Below, one piece after another: positions 25,477 to 34,310 of a stretch of DNA of 64,000 nt. The position numbers and the translations under genes are program-made. Numbering within the stretch: the stretch's first letter is position 1; each line of letters opens with the position of its first letter. Origin of the DNA: DASZIT01 sp963819695. Its GTDB lineage: Bacteria; Actinomycetota; Acidimicrobiia; Acidimicrobiales; RAAP-2. A model generated the notes under the pieces. It searched no databases. It saw only the letters and a list, made by a program, of their open reading frames with translations, and was not told where the DNA came from. Where the stretch lies: positions 1,240,001 to 1,304,000 of the forward strand of contig CAWFXD010000001.1 of assembly GCA_963819695.1 (NCBI GenBank), read 5' to 3'.

Positions 25477-26670
25477 ATGGTGAGCAACGGACGTGAGGCC
25501 GTCATCGTCGACGTGGTGCGAACCAACTTCGGAAAGCGCAATGGCGCGCTGGCCCACTGGCATCCGGTCGACCTGTTGGCCTTTGCTCTCGCCCATCTCA
25601 TCGAGCACACCGGAGTGGACCCCGAACGGGTCGACGACGTGATCGGCGGTTGTGTCACCCAGGTGGGGGAGCAGAGCACCAATGTGACCCGCAACGGATG
25701 GGTGGCCGCCGGCCTGCCCCAGACAGTGCCGGCCACCACGGTCGATCGGCAGTGCGGGTCGTCCCAGCAGGCCGCCCATTTCGCCGCGGCTGGAGTGGTG
25801 GCGGGTCACTACGACCTGGCCATCGCCTGCGGGGTGGAGGTCATGAGCCGGGTACCCCTGGCGTCGAACGCCCGCGGCGGCACCGGCCCGTTCCCGCCCT
25901 CGTTCCTCGAGGCAGTGGATGGGCGGCTGTGGGCCCAGTTCCGGGTGGCCCAGCTGCTGGCCGACCGGTGGGGCGTCACCCGGGAGGAGATGGATGCCTT
26001 CTCGCTCGAGAGCCACCGGCGGGCGGCGCGGTCCACTGATTCCGGCCACTTCGCCCGGGAGGCGATCCCGGTGCCGATCAAGAACGAAGACGGATCCTTC
26101 TCCGGAGCCATGCTCGAAGCCGACGAGGGGATCCGGCGGGACGGATCCATGGCGTCATTGGCCGACCTCAAGCCCGCCCAGAGCTGGGAGCCCGAGACCG
26201 CCCTCGACATCACCGCCGGGAACTCCTCCCAGATCACCGATGGAGCCGCCGCCATGCTCATCGCCGAGCGGTCGGTGGCCGAAGCCCTGGGCCTGCCCAT
26301 CCGGGCCCGCTTCGCCCACTTCGCGGTGGCGGCCGAGGACGCCGCGATCGTCTTGTCCGCACCGGTGCCGGTGACCCACCGCCTGCTGGAGCGTTCGGGC
26401 ATGAAGATCGCCGACTTCGACGCCATCGAGTGCAACGAGGCGTTCGCGGCCATCGCCCTCATGTGGATGAAGGCGTTCGATCCGGATCCGGAACTGTTCA
26501 ATCCACGGGGCGGGGCCATCGCCATCGGCCATCCCCTCGGTGCCAGCGGGGTGCGGATCCTGGGGACGATGCTCAACCACCTCGAGTCCACCGGTGGCCG
26601 CTACGGATTCCAGACGATGTGCGAGGGCGGCGGCCAGGCCAACGCCACCGTCATCGAACGGCTGGCCTAG
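25477..26670 (+). CDS. Acetyl-CoA acetyltransferase (thiolase)
   Basis: Degradative thiolase of 397 residues that cleaves 3-ketoacyl-CoA to acetyl- or propionyl-CoA. The nucleophilic Cys is in DRQCGSSQQAAH near residue 90, the catalytic His in GGAIAIGHPLGASG near 352, and the second Cys in MCEGGGQANATV near 383. It resembles the FadA5/FadA6 group used for steroid or branched substrates more than FadA; that is inference. GAGGAGAGGA ends six bases before the ATG. A divergent LIV-type importer and operator S3 precede it, and the RNA ligase gene follows 12 bp later. Confidence 0.95.
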   Translation: MVSNGREAVIVDVVRTNFGKRNGALAHWHPVDLLAFALAHLIEHTGVDPERVDDVIGGCVTQVGEQSTNVTRNGWVAAGLPQTVPATTVDRQCGSSQQAAHFAAAGVVAGHYDLAIACGVEVMSRVPLASNARGGTGPFPPSFLEAVDGRLWAQFRVAQLLADRWGVTREEMDAFSLESHRRAARSTDSGHFAREAIPVPIKNEDGSFSGAMLEADEGIRRDGSMASLADLKPAQSWEPETALDITAGNSSQITDGAAAMLIAERSVAEALGLPIRARFAHFAVAAEDAAIVLSAPVPVTHRLLERSGMKIADFDAIECNEAFAAIALMWMKAFDPDPELFNPRGGAIAIGHPLGASGVRILGTMLNHLESTGGRYGFQTMCEGGGQANATVIERLA

Positions 26671-26681
26671 ACGCCTGCCAT

Positions 26682-27215
26682 ATGAGGCTCTTCGTGGCGG
26701 TGTGGCCGGATGACTCGACGGCGCAGCGCCTGGCTTCGTTGAAGCTGGGTCCCGCCGACGATCTCAGACTGGTCGGATCGCCGAATTGGCACGTCACCCT
26801 TCGGTTCCTGGGTGAGGTGGATGACGACCTGGTGCCTGCACTGGTCGACGCGCTGGACAGCACGGCGGCGAACGTGCCTGGAGCAATCCAGTGCCGAGTC
26901 GGCCCGGTCACCGCGTGGTTCGGCGATCGGGTGCTGCACATTCCCGCCCGGGGCCTGGACGAATTGGCCGAAGCGGTGCGCTCGGCGACAATTCCGGTGG
27001 CCCCCGTGCGGTCTGACAAGGAACCACAGTTCAACGGGCACCTCACCATCGCCCGAACGAAGGGCCGCCGACTCGACGCATCCGCCAGGCGCTCGCTCGC
27101 CGGGATCCCCTTCGCCGCGACTTTCGAGGTCGATTCCCTTGATCTGGTGGCCTCGGAACACTCCCGCGAGGGTCCCCGGTACAGCACTCTGGCCACGTTG
27201 TTGCTTCGAGGATGA
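26682..27215 (+). CDS. thpR: RNA 2',3'-cyclic phosphodiesterase (2'-5' RNA ligase family)
   Basis: 177-residue 2H phosphoesterase with both signature motifs, HVTL (WHVTLRFLGEV, near residue 37) and HLTI (GHLTIARTKGR, near 121), spaced as in ThpR. It opens MRLFVAVWPDD and ends GPRYSTLATLLL. It acts on RNA ends with 2',3'-cyclic phosphates. The gene starts 12 bp after the thiolase stop and may be transcribed with it, though no functional link is apparent. The 94 bp after its stop stay open in another frame and read like protein (GWEKSPWESLLAQLIEMEK), so a frameshifted C-terminal extension is possible. Confidence 0.9.
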   Translation: MRLFVAVWPDDSTAQRLASLKLGPADDLRLVGSPNWHVTLRFLGEVDDDLVPALVDALDSTAANVPGAIQCRVGPVTAWFGDRVLHIPARGLDELAEAVRSATIPVAPVRSDKEPQFNGHLTIARTKGRRLDASARRSLAGIPFAATFEVDSLDLVASEHSREGPRYSTLATLLLRG

Positions 27216-27312
27216 CCCGCGACGTGCGCAAGCCGGCGAGGAGGACGGGTGGGAGAAGTCGCCGTGGGAGTCCCTCCTCGCCCAGCTCATCGAGATGGAG
27301 AAGAGCTGAGGT

Positions 27313-27732
27313 TCAGCGGACCTCGTACCACTCGTAGCGGAGTCGACTCCCATCGAGGACGCCCTTCCCGACCGCCTGGACGGCATTGAGCCAGAGGTAG
27401 CGGGAGTCGGCGGTCTCGAACCGGGGGGCCACGTAGATCGGCGAGTTGCCAGGCCCGGCGCTGAGGTCGGTCCGGCCTAGGTACTGGGCCAGGACAATGG
27501 CGCCGTCGTGGGTCTGGATGGTGCAGCGCACGTCGATCGACCCCACCGGGCCGGAGACGGTCACCCAGTCGGCGCCGGCCCGGCCCAGCATGGTGCCCCG
27601 GAGACGGTCACCCTCGACCGTCAGCTCGAGGACCTCATAGATGAGCCGGACACCGGCGGGGCCCTCGCCGACCATGATCGGCTCGGCCAGGGTCACCTCG
27701 ATGGTGCACAGCGGGATCAGTTCGACGGTCAC
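27313..27732 (-). CDS. DUF3237 family protein
   Basis: 139-residue protein of a small beta-barrel family: ELIPLCTIEVTLAEPIMVGE at the start, then LRGTMLGRAGADWVTV, CTIQTHDGAIVLAQYLGRTD and, near the end, FETADSRYLWLNAVQAVGKG. The TxxGxxI-barrel strands repeat at regular spacing. Function is unknown, but in actinobacteria these genes often neighbour aromatic or steroid catabolism genes. It is the last gene of a minus-strand run that starts with ACAD (33107), with an 18-bp gap to the VOC gene before it. GTG start at 27732. Confidence 0.88.
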   Translation of the reverse strand: MTVELIPLCTIEVTLAEPIMVGEGPAGVRLIYEVLELTVEGDRLRGTMLGRAGADWVTVSGPVGSIDVRCTIQTHDGAIVLAQYLGRTDLSAGPGNSPIYVAPRFETADSRYLWLNAVQAVGKGVLDGSRLRYEWYEVR

Positions 27733-27750
27733 CCTCGAAACGCTAGTTGG

Positions 27751-28137
27751 TCAGCTCCGGTCCGGGCCGAAGCTGGTCAAAGACAACGTGTTGCCATCGG
27801 GGTCGGCGAACCAGGCGACGAAGTCACCGCCCGGCGTCTCCCAGATCCCCTTGGCGTTCTGTTCCAAGCCGTCATAGCGAGTGACGGTGACGCCGACGGA
27901 GGCCAGGGCATCGACCGCGGCCTCGATGTCGGGAACCTCCCACCCGGCGATGGTGAAGGGTTGGGGTTGGAGATCCGGCACCGGGGTGAGCCGCAACATG
28001 ATGCCGTTGGCGTCGAGGACGACTGCGAACGGGTTTTCGTCGGTGACGGGTAGGCCCAGCATCGAGCTGTAGAACTCGCGAGCCGATGCCAGGTCACGGA
28101 CCGGGATGAAGGCCATCAACCGGGCATTCGCCAACAT
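27751..28137 (-). CDS. VOC family protein
   Basis: 128-residue vicinal-oxygen-chelate domain with FIPVRDLASAREFYSSMLGL near the start and FADPDGNTLSLTSFG at the end. The start at 28137 gives MLANARLMAFIPVRD, the typical N-terminus of this subgroup; ATG 28116 is also possible. It is 19 bp downstream of the enoyl-CoA hydratase stop and 18 bp upstream of DUF3237, so part of the same minus-strand run. Metal ligands are not obvious and no function can be assigned. Confidence 0.86.
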   Translation of the reverse strand: MLANARLMAFIPVRDLASAREFYSSMLGLPVTDENPFAVVLDANGIMLRLTPVPDLQPQPFTIAGWEVPDIEAAVDALASVGVTVTRYDGLEQNAKGIWETPGGDFVAWFADPDGNTLSLTSFGPDRS

Positions 28138-28156
28138 GGCCGAGCAGAGGCTCCGG

Positions 28157-28966
28157 CTACCGGCCGGTCCAGACCGGCTGCCGCTTCTCCGCGAACGCCT
28201 TCGGCCCCTCCTTGGCGTCCTCGCTCCCGAACACCTCGCCGGCAATCTCCGACTCGATCCGGTACGCCTCTTTCATGTCGGTGGCCAGTCCCCGCAACAC
28301 CGACTCCTTGGTCTTGCGCACCGCCAGCGGGCCGTTGGCGGTGATCCGCCGGGCGTAGTCGTTGGCCCGCTCCATCAACAACTCGGCGGTAGTCACCTCG
28401 TTCAGCAGGCCCATCTCGAACGCCTTGTCGGCCCCGATCCGGTCGGCGCACAGCAGGAATTCCATCGCCGCCGGGAAGGGGATCTGGCGGGGGAGCCGGA
28501 CCGTTGTCCCGCCGCCGGCGAACAGCCCCCGCTTGGGCTCGAGCACCCCGAAGGTGGCGGTGTCGACCGCCACCCGGATGTCGCACCCGCCCAGCATCTC
28601 CATCCCGCCGGCCACGCAGGTCCCGTTGATGGCGGCGATGATCGGCTTGTAGAGCTTGACCCCCCGGAGCACCGCCTTCATGCCGTCGTCGAGGCTGTAG
28701 CCGCCGATGGAGTCGACCTCGCCGGCCTTGATCTTCTTTTGGTGCTCGGTGATCTGCGGGATGTAGGTCTTCAGATCCGCCCCGACCAGAAACGAATCCT
28801 TGACGCCGGTGATGATGGCCACCCAGGCATCCTCTTCCTCCCCGAATCGGTCCCAGGCACTGCGGAGCTGGAAGAAGTGCTCCATGTCCATGGCGTTCTT
28901 CGCCTCGGGACGGTCGATGGTGATGAGGGCGACGTGGTGGTCGTCGACCTCGTAATGGATCGGCAC
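28157..28966 (-). CDS. Enoyl-CoA hydratase/isomerase family protein
   Basis: Crotonase-fold protein of 269 residues. The first oxyanion-hole region is KDSFLVGADLKTY and the second INGTCVAGGMEMLGGCDIRV; RLPRQIPFPAAMEFLLCADR follows as in hydratases. Catalytic Glu residues are not certain, so hydratase versus isomerase is open. I chose GTG 28966, three bases after the amidohydrolase stop, because the family N-terminus is PIHYEVDDHHVALITIDRPE; longer upstream starts would run into the previous gene. Coupled to that amidohydrolase, it probably acts on the same CoA-ester route. Confidence 0.92.
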   Translation of the reverse strand: MPIHYEVDDHHVALITIDRPEAKNAMDMEHFFQLRSAWDRFGEEEDAWVAIITGVKDSFLVGADLKTYIPQITEHQKKIKAGEVDSIGGYSLDDGMKAVLRGVKLYKPIIAAINGTCVAGGMEMLGGCDIRVAVDTATFGVLEPKRGLFAGGGTTVRLPRQIPFPAAMEFLLCADRIGADKAFEMGLLNEVTTAELLMERANDYARRITANGPLAVRKTKESVLRGLATDMKEAYRIESEIAGEVFGSEDAKEGPKAFAEKRQPVWTGR

Positions 28967-28968
28967 CG

Positions 28969-30258
28969 TCAGTCGCCGGGAGAAGCCTTCTTGGCGAAAT
29001 TCAACAAATCGGTGGCGGTGGTCCCCTCGGGCCGAGCCTTGCCCGACCGGGGCATCATGGAGACATCGACGTCGGTGGCCTCCGCCCGCAACGCCCCGAC
29101 GGTGCACTGCTCCCGGGGTCGGACCGAGAAGGGGTCGAACTTGAAGTGGCGCATGGCGTTGAGGTGGGTGATCTTGTTGATCTCGTCATCGGGGACGTCG
29201 GCCAGGTACTTCATCGCCATCTCCGGTGCATTGGGCCAGGTGGAGTCGGAGTGGGGGTAGTCGCACTCCCAGGTGATGTTGTCCATGTTCAGGTAGTGGC
29301 GGTTGGCCACCCCGAAGGCATCATCGATGAAACAGGTGATGACCCGTTCCTTGAACACCTGGCTCGGGAGCATGTCCCCGAAATCCTGACCGGTCCAGGC
29401 GTGGTGGTGCTCGTAGACGTAGTCGACCCGTTCCAGCAGGTAGGGGATCCAGCCGATCCCGCCTTCGGACAGGGCGATCCGGAGGTCGGGGAATTTCCGC
29501 AGCACCGGCGACCACAAGAGATCGGCGGCGGCTTGCACGATGTTCATCGGCTGGAGCGAAATCAGCACGTCGATGGGAGCTTCGACCGAGGTGATCACCA
29601 GTTGGGACGAGGACCCGATGTGCATGCAGACGATGGTGCCCTCGTCGGAGCAGGCCTGCCAGAAGGGATCCCAACTGTCGGAATGGAGGCTGGGCCAGCC
29701 CAGCTTCTCCGGGTTCTCCGAGAAGGTCACCGCGTGGCATCCCTTCTTGGCCACCCGCTTGACTTCAGCCGCGGCCAGTTCGGCATTCCAGATGGCCGGC
29801 AACGAGAGAGGGATGAAGCGTCCGGGCGCGGCGCCGCACCATCCTTCGATGTGCCAGTCGTTGTAGGCCTGGATCATGGCCAGGGCCACGTCCTTGTCCT
29901 CGGTGCGGGCGAACAGCTGCCCGCAGAACTGCGGGAATGAGGGGAAGTTCATCGACCCGAGCACGCCGTTGGCGTTCATGTCCCGGATCCGCTCCTTTAC
30001 GTCGAAGCAGCCGGGCCGCATCTCGTCGAGCGAGGTGGGCTCGATGCCGTACTCCTCGGGCGGGCGGCCGACCACCGCGTTGAGCCCGATGTTGGGCATC
30101 TCGTTGCCGTCGTAGGTCCAGACGTCGGTGCCGTCCGGCTTCTTGATCATCTTGGGCGCCAGGTCCTGGTACCTGGCCGGGAGCCTCCCCTCGAACATGT
30201 CGGGCGGCTCGACGATGTGGTCGTCCACACTTACGAGAATCAGGTCCTCGGCACGCAT
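28969..30258 (-). CDS. Amidohydrolase 2 family (ACMSD-like metal-dependent hydrolase)
   Basis: 429-residue TIM-barrel enzyme of the ACMSD/amidohydrolase-2 type. It has the metal motif SVDDHIVEPPD at residues 9-19, MHIGSSSQ in the middle and the late WECDYPHSDSTWP with the catalytic Asp. These enzymes decarboxylate or hydrate aromatic and ring-cleavage acids without redox chemistry. ATG 30258 has GGGGAGG six bases upstream; ATG 30264 is too close to that site. Operator candidate S4 with a nearby GGATAGT element sits just upstream, so it probably has its own promoter inside the minus-strand run. Confidence 0.93.
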   Translation of the reverse strand: MRAEDLILVSVDDHIVEPPDMFEGRLPARYQDLAPKMIKKPDGTDVWTYDGNEMPNIGLNAVVGRPPEEYGIEPTSLDEMRPGCFDVKERIRDMNANGVLGSMNFPSFPQFCGQLFARTEDKDVALAMIQAYNDWHIEGWCGAAPGRFIPLSLPAIWNAELAAAEVKRVAKKGCHAVTFSENPEKLGWPSLHSDSWDPFWQACSDEGTIVCMHIGSSSQLVITSVEAPIDVLISLQPMNIVQAAADLLWSPVLRKFPDLRIALSEGGIGWIPYLLERVDYVYEHHHAWTGQDFGDMLPSQVFKERVITCFIDDAFGVANRHYLNMDNITWECDYPHSDSTWPNAPEMAMKYLADVPDDEINKITHLNAMRHFKFDPFSVRPREQCTVGALRAEATDVDVSMMPRSGKARPEGTTATDLLNFAKKASPGD

Positions 30259-30300
30259 CAGCATCCTCCCCTGTGAGATCCGCGGCCAGGCCGGTGAAGC

Positions 30301-30316
30301 CTGACGCCGATGTCAT
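30301..30316 (-). promoter_or_regulatory. Operator candidate S4 with -10-like element
   Basis: CTGACGCCGATGTCAT is a variant of the repeat CTGACA-N4-TGTCAG. On the minus strand GGATAGT lies just before it (plus 30321-30327), and the amidohydrolase gene starts 43 bp beyond. The same GGATAGT/repeat pair occurs upstream of the kinase at 59281. Confidence 0.55.
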
Positions 30317-30348
30317 GCAGACTATCCACCCCTCGCCCCGGTTGCGAT

Positions 30349-31885
30349 TCAGAGATTGGCCGCGTTGCCGCCGTTCCCATCGGGGGATAGCTGCACGGTG
30401 CGCCCGATCAGCTCGTCGGACTCGGCGGCCCCCAGGGCGGACGGATCGGTGAGCCGGGCATAGCACCGGGCGGGTCCCGGGGCCACGTCGCAAATGAGCG
30501 CCGCCGATTCGGGCGCGCCGTCCCGCCCGTGGACCACTGAATAGGTGGCCACCCGGGCCGAACCCTCGAAGGACTCGACGATCGGCGTCTCGGCCATGGC
30601 TCCCAGGGCCGCCACCGCGGTGTCGTCGGGAGGGACCAGCGTCCCCGGCGTCGTCGAGTAGGCGGCGAAGACGTGCTTGTGCATGTGCATCCCGACCCCG
30701 CTGATCATGCCCAGCGATCCGGGATCGGCCCGAAGGGTCTCGACCATGGTGGCCAGCGAATGGGTGAGGTAGTTGCTGCCCGGGCCGCCGTGGTAGGCCA
30801 GGCCGCCGGTGACGGTGACCGGCCGATCGGGCGCCACCCCCGGGTCCGCGCTCCGGGCGGCACCCTGATCGATGCCCAACGCGTCGAGGGCGAACTCGAT
30901 CGAGCTGGCGAAGCACGAGTAGAGGTCGAGATGGGCAATGTCGTCCACCCCGGCTCCCGCGCCCCGCAACGCTGCGGCACCGGCGGCCTCCATCGCCCCT
31001 GACCGCCAGAGGTCCGTCCGTTGGGCCACCGCCGGCGGGTCCTCGGCGTAGCCCCATCCCCGGAGATAGACCCGCCGGTCGATGGGTACCCCGAGCGAGT
31101 CGGCCGCGGCGTCGCTGGCCACCAGCACGGCGGCGGCCATGTCCACGTCCATGATCGCGGTCATCAGTTTCGAGTACGGGTAGCCGACCATCCGGTTGTC
31201 GGCGTTCGGTCCGATGATCTCCTCCACTCCCCGAAGGGTCGGGAACCAGGCGTGGGGATTGGCCGCTGCCACCGCGCTCAACGGGGAGAGCAGCTCGCCG
31301 AGGGAGCGCCGGTACTCCTCCAACCCCGGACCGAGATGGGCCCGGTGGGCGTTCTCGAACAGTGCGAAGGTGAGCCAGGCCTCGAAGATGCTGTGGGTCA
31401 CCTCGCCGGGATGGGGGAAGACGTCGAGGGGGAACCGCCGCCGCTCGGCCGGCGGGTAGCTCCAGGCCGGCTTGCGCCCCTCCTTGGCCAAGCGTCGCTT
31501 GGTGGCCAGCGCTTCGCTGCCGACCACCAGGGCCAGATCCAGATCGCCGCGCAGGATGTCCCGAGCGGCGTTGGAAACGATCGACTGGGGGACATTGCCG
31601 CCGATCCCCGAGTAGTTGACCACCTTCGGGTCGGCGCCCAACTTCGCGGCCAGGCGGCCGGGGGTCGTCGTACTGCCAGGCCTGGCAGTAGACGACGTCG
31701 ATCCGTTCGAGCCGCTGGAGGGCGCCGGGGCGGCCGGTGTCGGCATCGGCGAGTCGGGCGACTTCCTCCCACATGGCCAACGGTTCCGGCGCCCCGTCCG
31801 GACCGCAGTCTTCGGGGTGCCAGGTCCGTCGGCCCACCCCGATCAGGCAGGGTTGCCGCGGGTCCCGTTGGCTGGGGGAGGCCAC
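30349..31885 (-). CDS. Thiolase-like acetyl-CoA acetyltransferase family protein (one frameshift)
   Basis: About 510 residues of the SCP2-thiolase/acetyl-CoA acetyltransferase superfamily. From GTG 31885 the frame reads CLIGVGRRTWHPEDCG to AWQYDDP; then the family continues in another frame (GRLAAKLGADPKVVNYSGIG) to the stop. Removing one base from the five-G run at 31660-31664 (plus strand) restores a single frame. At the place of the thiolase nucleophile it has SGIGGNVPQS with no Cys; later motifs are DLYSCFASSIEFAL and YHGGPGSNYLTHSL. So it is probably not a standard thiolase, and its reaction is unclear. It overlaps no gene and follows ACAD by 7 bp. Confidence 0.82.
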
Positions 31886-31892
31886 GTCCGCG

Positions 31893-33107
31893 TCAGGACT
31901 GCCGGGCCCGACCCGGCAGCTTGATGGCCCGGTCGGCGATGATGTTCTTCTGGACTTCGGTCGAGCCGCCCCCGATCGTCGAGTAGCGCTGGAACGAGTA
32001 GAGCCGGGTCCACTTGCCCCGGTCCACCGCGTCGGGCCCTCCCCGGGCCAGCAGTCCGGCCGGGCCCAGCAGGTCGACGGCCAACTCCGCCAGGGTCTGG
32101 GCCAGCATCGACCACTGGAGCTTGGAGAACGGGACCTCGGGCCAGTTCTTCTCTCCCCGCATGACCTTGCTCAGGGCCCGGTAGACCAGCAGCCGGGTCA
32201 ACTCGATCTCGGTCCACGCCCGGGCCAACCGGTCGGCCATCACCGGATCCTCCAGCGCCTTGGGATTGAGGGCTCGGGCGGTCTCCACCATGGCCCGGAG
32301 GTCGGCGGCCAGGCTGGTGATCTGGCCGGCGATGCCGACCCGCTCGAAGCCCAGGGTGCTCATGGCCACCATCCAGCCTTCGCCCTCTCCCCCCAACCGG
32401 CTGTCGACGGGAACCTTGACGTCGCGGAAGTACACCTCGTTGAACATCTCCTCGCCGGACATGTCCCGGATCGGCCGGCACTCCACCCCCGGCGACTCGA
32501 GGTCGACGATGAAGGCGGTGATGCCTTCGTGCTTGGCCCCCCGTTCGATGGCGGTCGGATCGGTGCGGAACAGGAACAGGCCCCACCTGGCCAGGTGGGC
32601 GGTGGAGATCCAGATCTTCTGCCCGTTGACCAGGTAGTGGTCACCACCGTCGTCCAGGATGGCCAGGGTCCGGAGGTTGGCCAGATCGTTCCCGGCATCG
32701 GGCTCGGAGAACCCCTGGCACCAGTGATCGTCGCCGTTGATGATGTTCGGCAGCCAGCGGTTCTTCTGCTCCTCGGTGCCCCATTGGATGAGCATCGGGC
32801 CGATCTGCCAGATGCCGTTGGTGTTGAACATCCCCGGTGTCCGGTACTCGGCCATCAGCTCGGAGTAGATGAGACGCTGCACCGCGGTGGTCTCCCGACC
32901 ACCCCACTCGGTCGACCAGTGGACCGCCGCCCACCCTCCCTCGTTCATCAGGCGCTGCCACGCCTTGCGCCGCTCCTGCGACGGCACCCCGGCCACGCGC
33001 TGCTCGTCGTCGTCGGTTTCGATGAGAAACCGTTCGAGATGCTCGTCGAGCCATCCCCGCAGCTCGTCACGGAATGCCTCATCCTCTGGGGCCAGGGAGA
33101 AATCCAC
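31893..33107 (-). CDS. Acyl-CoA dehydrogenase
   Basis: Flavoprotein of 404 residues introducing a 2,3-double bond in an acyl-CoA. FAD/substrate motifs are CQGFSEPDAGNDLANLRT and KIWISTAHLARWGLFLFRTD; the C-terminal motif is GGGSTEVQKNIIADRAIKLP. The position that carries the catalytic Glu in medium-chain enzymes (before GT) is Gly here, as in many actinobacterial steroid or branched-acyl ACADs where the base lies elsewhere. GTG 33107 gives the usual MDFSLAPEDEAF. It is 7 bp upstream of the thiolase-like gene in the same run. Confidence 0.94.
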   Translation of the reverse strand: MDFSLAPEDEAFRDELRGWLDEHLERFLIETDDDEQRVAGVPSQERRKAWQRLMNEGGWAAVHWSTEWGGRETTAVQRLIYSELMAEYRTPGMFNTNGIWQIGPMLIQWGTEEQKNRWLPNIINGDDHWCQGFSEPDAGNDLANLRTLAILDDGGDHYLVNGQKIWISTAHLARWGLFLFRTDPTAIERGAKHEGITAFIVDLESPGVECRPIRDMSGEEMFNEVYFRDVKVPVDSRLGGEGEGWMVAMSTLGFERVGIAGQITSLAADLRAMVETARALNPKALEDPVMADRLARAWTEIELTRLLVYRALSKVMRGEKNWPEVPFSKLQWSMLAQTLAELAVDLLGPAGLLARGGPDAVDRGKWTRLYSFQRYSTIGGGSTEVQKNIIADRAIKLPGRARQS

Positions 33108-33158
33108 GGGCCGAAGCCTACCCAAGGAGCCCAGCCGTCCACGGGTGAGGCGGGGCCG

Positions 33159-34106
33159 TCAGTGGCTGAGGCGGGGCGGAAGCGCGTCCGACGGCACCGG
33201 AGGCGCGGGGGTGCGCGGCTGGTACCGGGGGGCCAGCAGGTCTCCGCCGGGCCCTCCGTCGCCTTTGAAGGCGGCGATCACCGTGGAGTGGGACAGCGAG
33301 TACGCACCCACACAGAGGATGAGAAGCGAGAAGGCCTCGAGGGGCCCCCTCGCCCCGGCCGTCTGGAGGTTGTCACCGAACAGGGCGATGCCGATGGCGA
33401 TGCTCACCAGGGGATCGACCAGCACGATGGCGGTCTGGGACGCCCCGATGGGTCCGGCATGGAAGGCGTTTTGGGTGAGGAACACCGAGGCGCCGCCGAA
33501 GGTGGCCAGGGCGTAGGTCTGCCAGTGCCAGAAGATGCTCACCCAGTCCTGGGCGAAGAAGTGGGAGACGACCTTGGTCATCGCCGCGGTGAAGGCGTAA
33601 CCGATGGCGGCCGAGGTGCCGAACATCGAAGCGCGCCACCACCTCGGGCCTCGCAGGGCGAGGACGATGGTGATGACCATGGCGGCGACGCACGCCCCAC
33701 CGACGATGATCCAGTCGAGATTCTCGGGAAGCTGGTTCCCCCCGATGGGGGCGGCGAACACCAGAAAGCCGGCGAGCCCGGCCGAGGCCATCCCGACCCC
33801 CAGCCACTCGCGTGGCCCGACCCGGTAGCCGAACCGGGTGGAGAGGATGAAGACCAGGAAGAGGATCTCGGTGACCAGGATCGGCTGGACCTGGCTCAGC
33901 CGCCCGAAATGGAGGGCCAGCGCCTGGAGGATGAACGAGACGATCATCAACGCGAAGCCGGCCAGCCACACCCGCCTCTTCAAGGCGTGGGCGAGGAGGC
34001 TCAGCCGGAGGGTGTCGCCTTCCTTGGCGTCCTCTACCCCCATGCGCTGAAGCACACTGATCACTGCGTTGGAGAAGGCCGCCCCGAGAGCGAGAAAGAA
34101 AACCAT
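33159..34106 (-). CDS. DMT/EamA-type transporter
   Basis: Integral membrane protein of 315 residues with about ten hydrophobic segments in two similar halves, from VFFLALGAAFSNAVISVLQR to EAFSLLILCVGAYSLSH, then a polar Pro-rich tail of about 45 residues. This is the layout of drug/metabolite transporters, and no substrate can be assigned. ATG 34106 follows GAGGG at seven bases; an in-frame ATG at 34139 would add eleven polar residues. It lies upstream of the ACAD gene in the minus-strand run (51 bp) and is divergent from ACAD 34311 across operator S5. Confidence 0.88.
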   Translation of the reverse strand: MVFFLALGAAFSNAVISVLQRMGVEDAKEGDTLRLSLLAHALKRRVWLAGFALMIVSFILQALALHFGRLSQVQPILVTEILFLVFILSTRFGYRVGPREWLGVGMASAGLAGFLVFAAPIGGNQLPENLDWIIVGGACVAAMVITIVLALRGPRWWRASMFGTSAAIGYAFTAAMTKVVSHFFAQDWVSIFWHWQTYALATFGGASVFLTQNAFHAGPIGASQTAIVLVDPLVSIAIGIALFGDNLQTAGARGPLEAFSLLILCVGAYSLSHSTVIAAFKGDGGPGGDLLAPRYQPRTPAPPVPSDALPPRLSH

Positions 34107-34206
34107 GGAATTGCCCTCAGTGTAGAAGGGGCGATCCACTACCGGTGCGAATCCTGAGAGTTCGCGTGATCATGTCACCGGGGTGGCTGGACGCCACCGG
34201 TCTACA

Positions 34207-34222
34207 CTGACAGGGCTGTCAG
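34207..34222. promoter_or_regulatory. Operator candidate S5 (perfect inverted repeat)
   Basis: CTGACAGGGCTGTCAG is a perfect 6-bp inverted repeat with the same 4-bp spacing as S1. TACACT at 34203-34208, a possible -10 box for the plus-strand ACAD, overlaps its left edge. It lies in the divergent region between the transporter and ACAD genes. Confidence 0.65.
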
Positions 34223-34310
34223 GGTCATGTTGCTCCCGCTCAGGGTGACAACCGCCCGAGGACCGCCCGAGGACCGTCCGAGACTCAAGGAAGGCACGGC
34301 AGGCAACACC

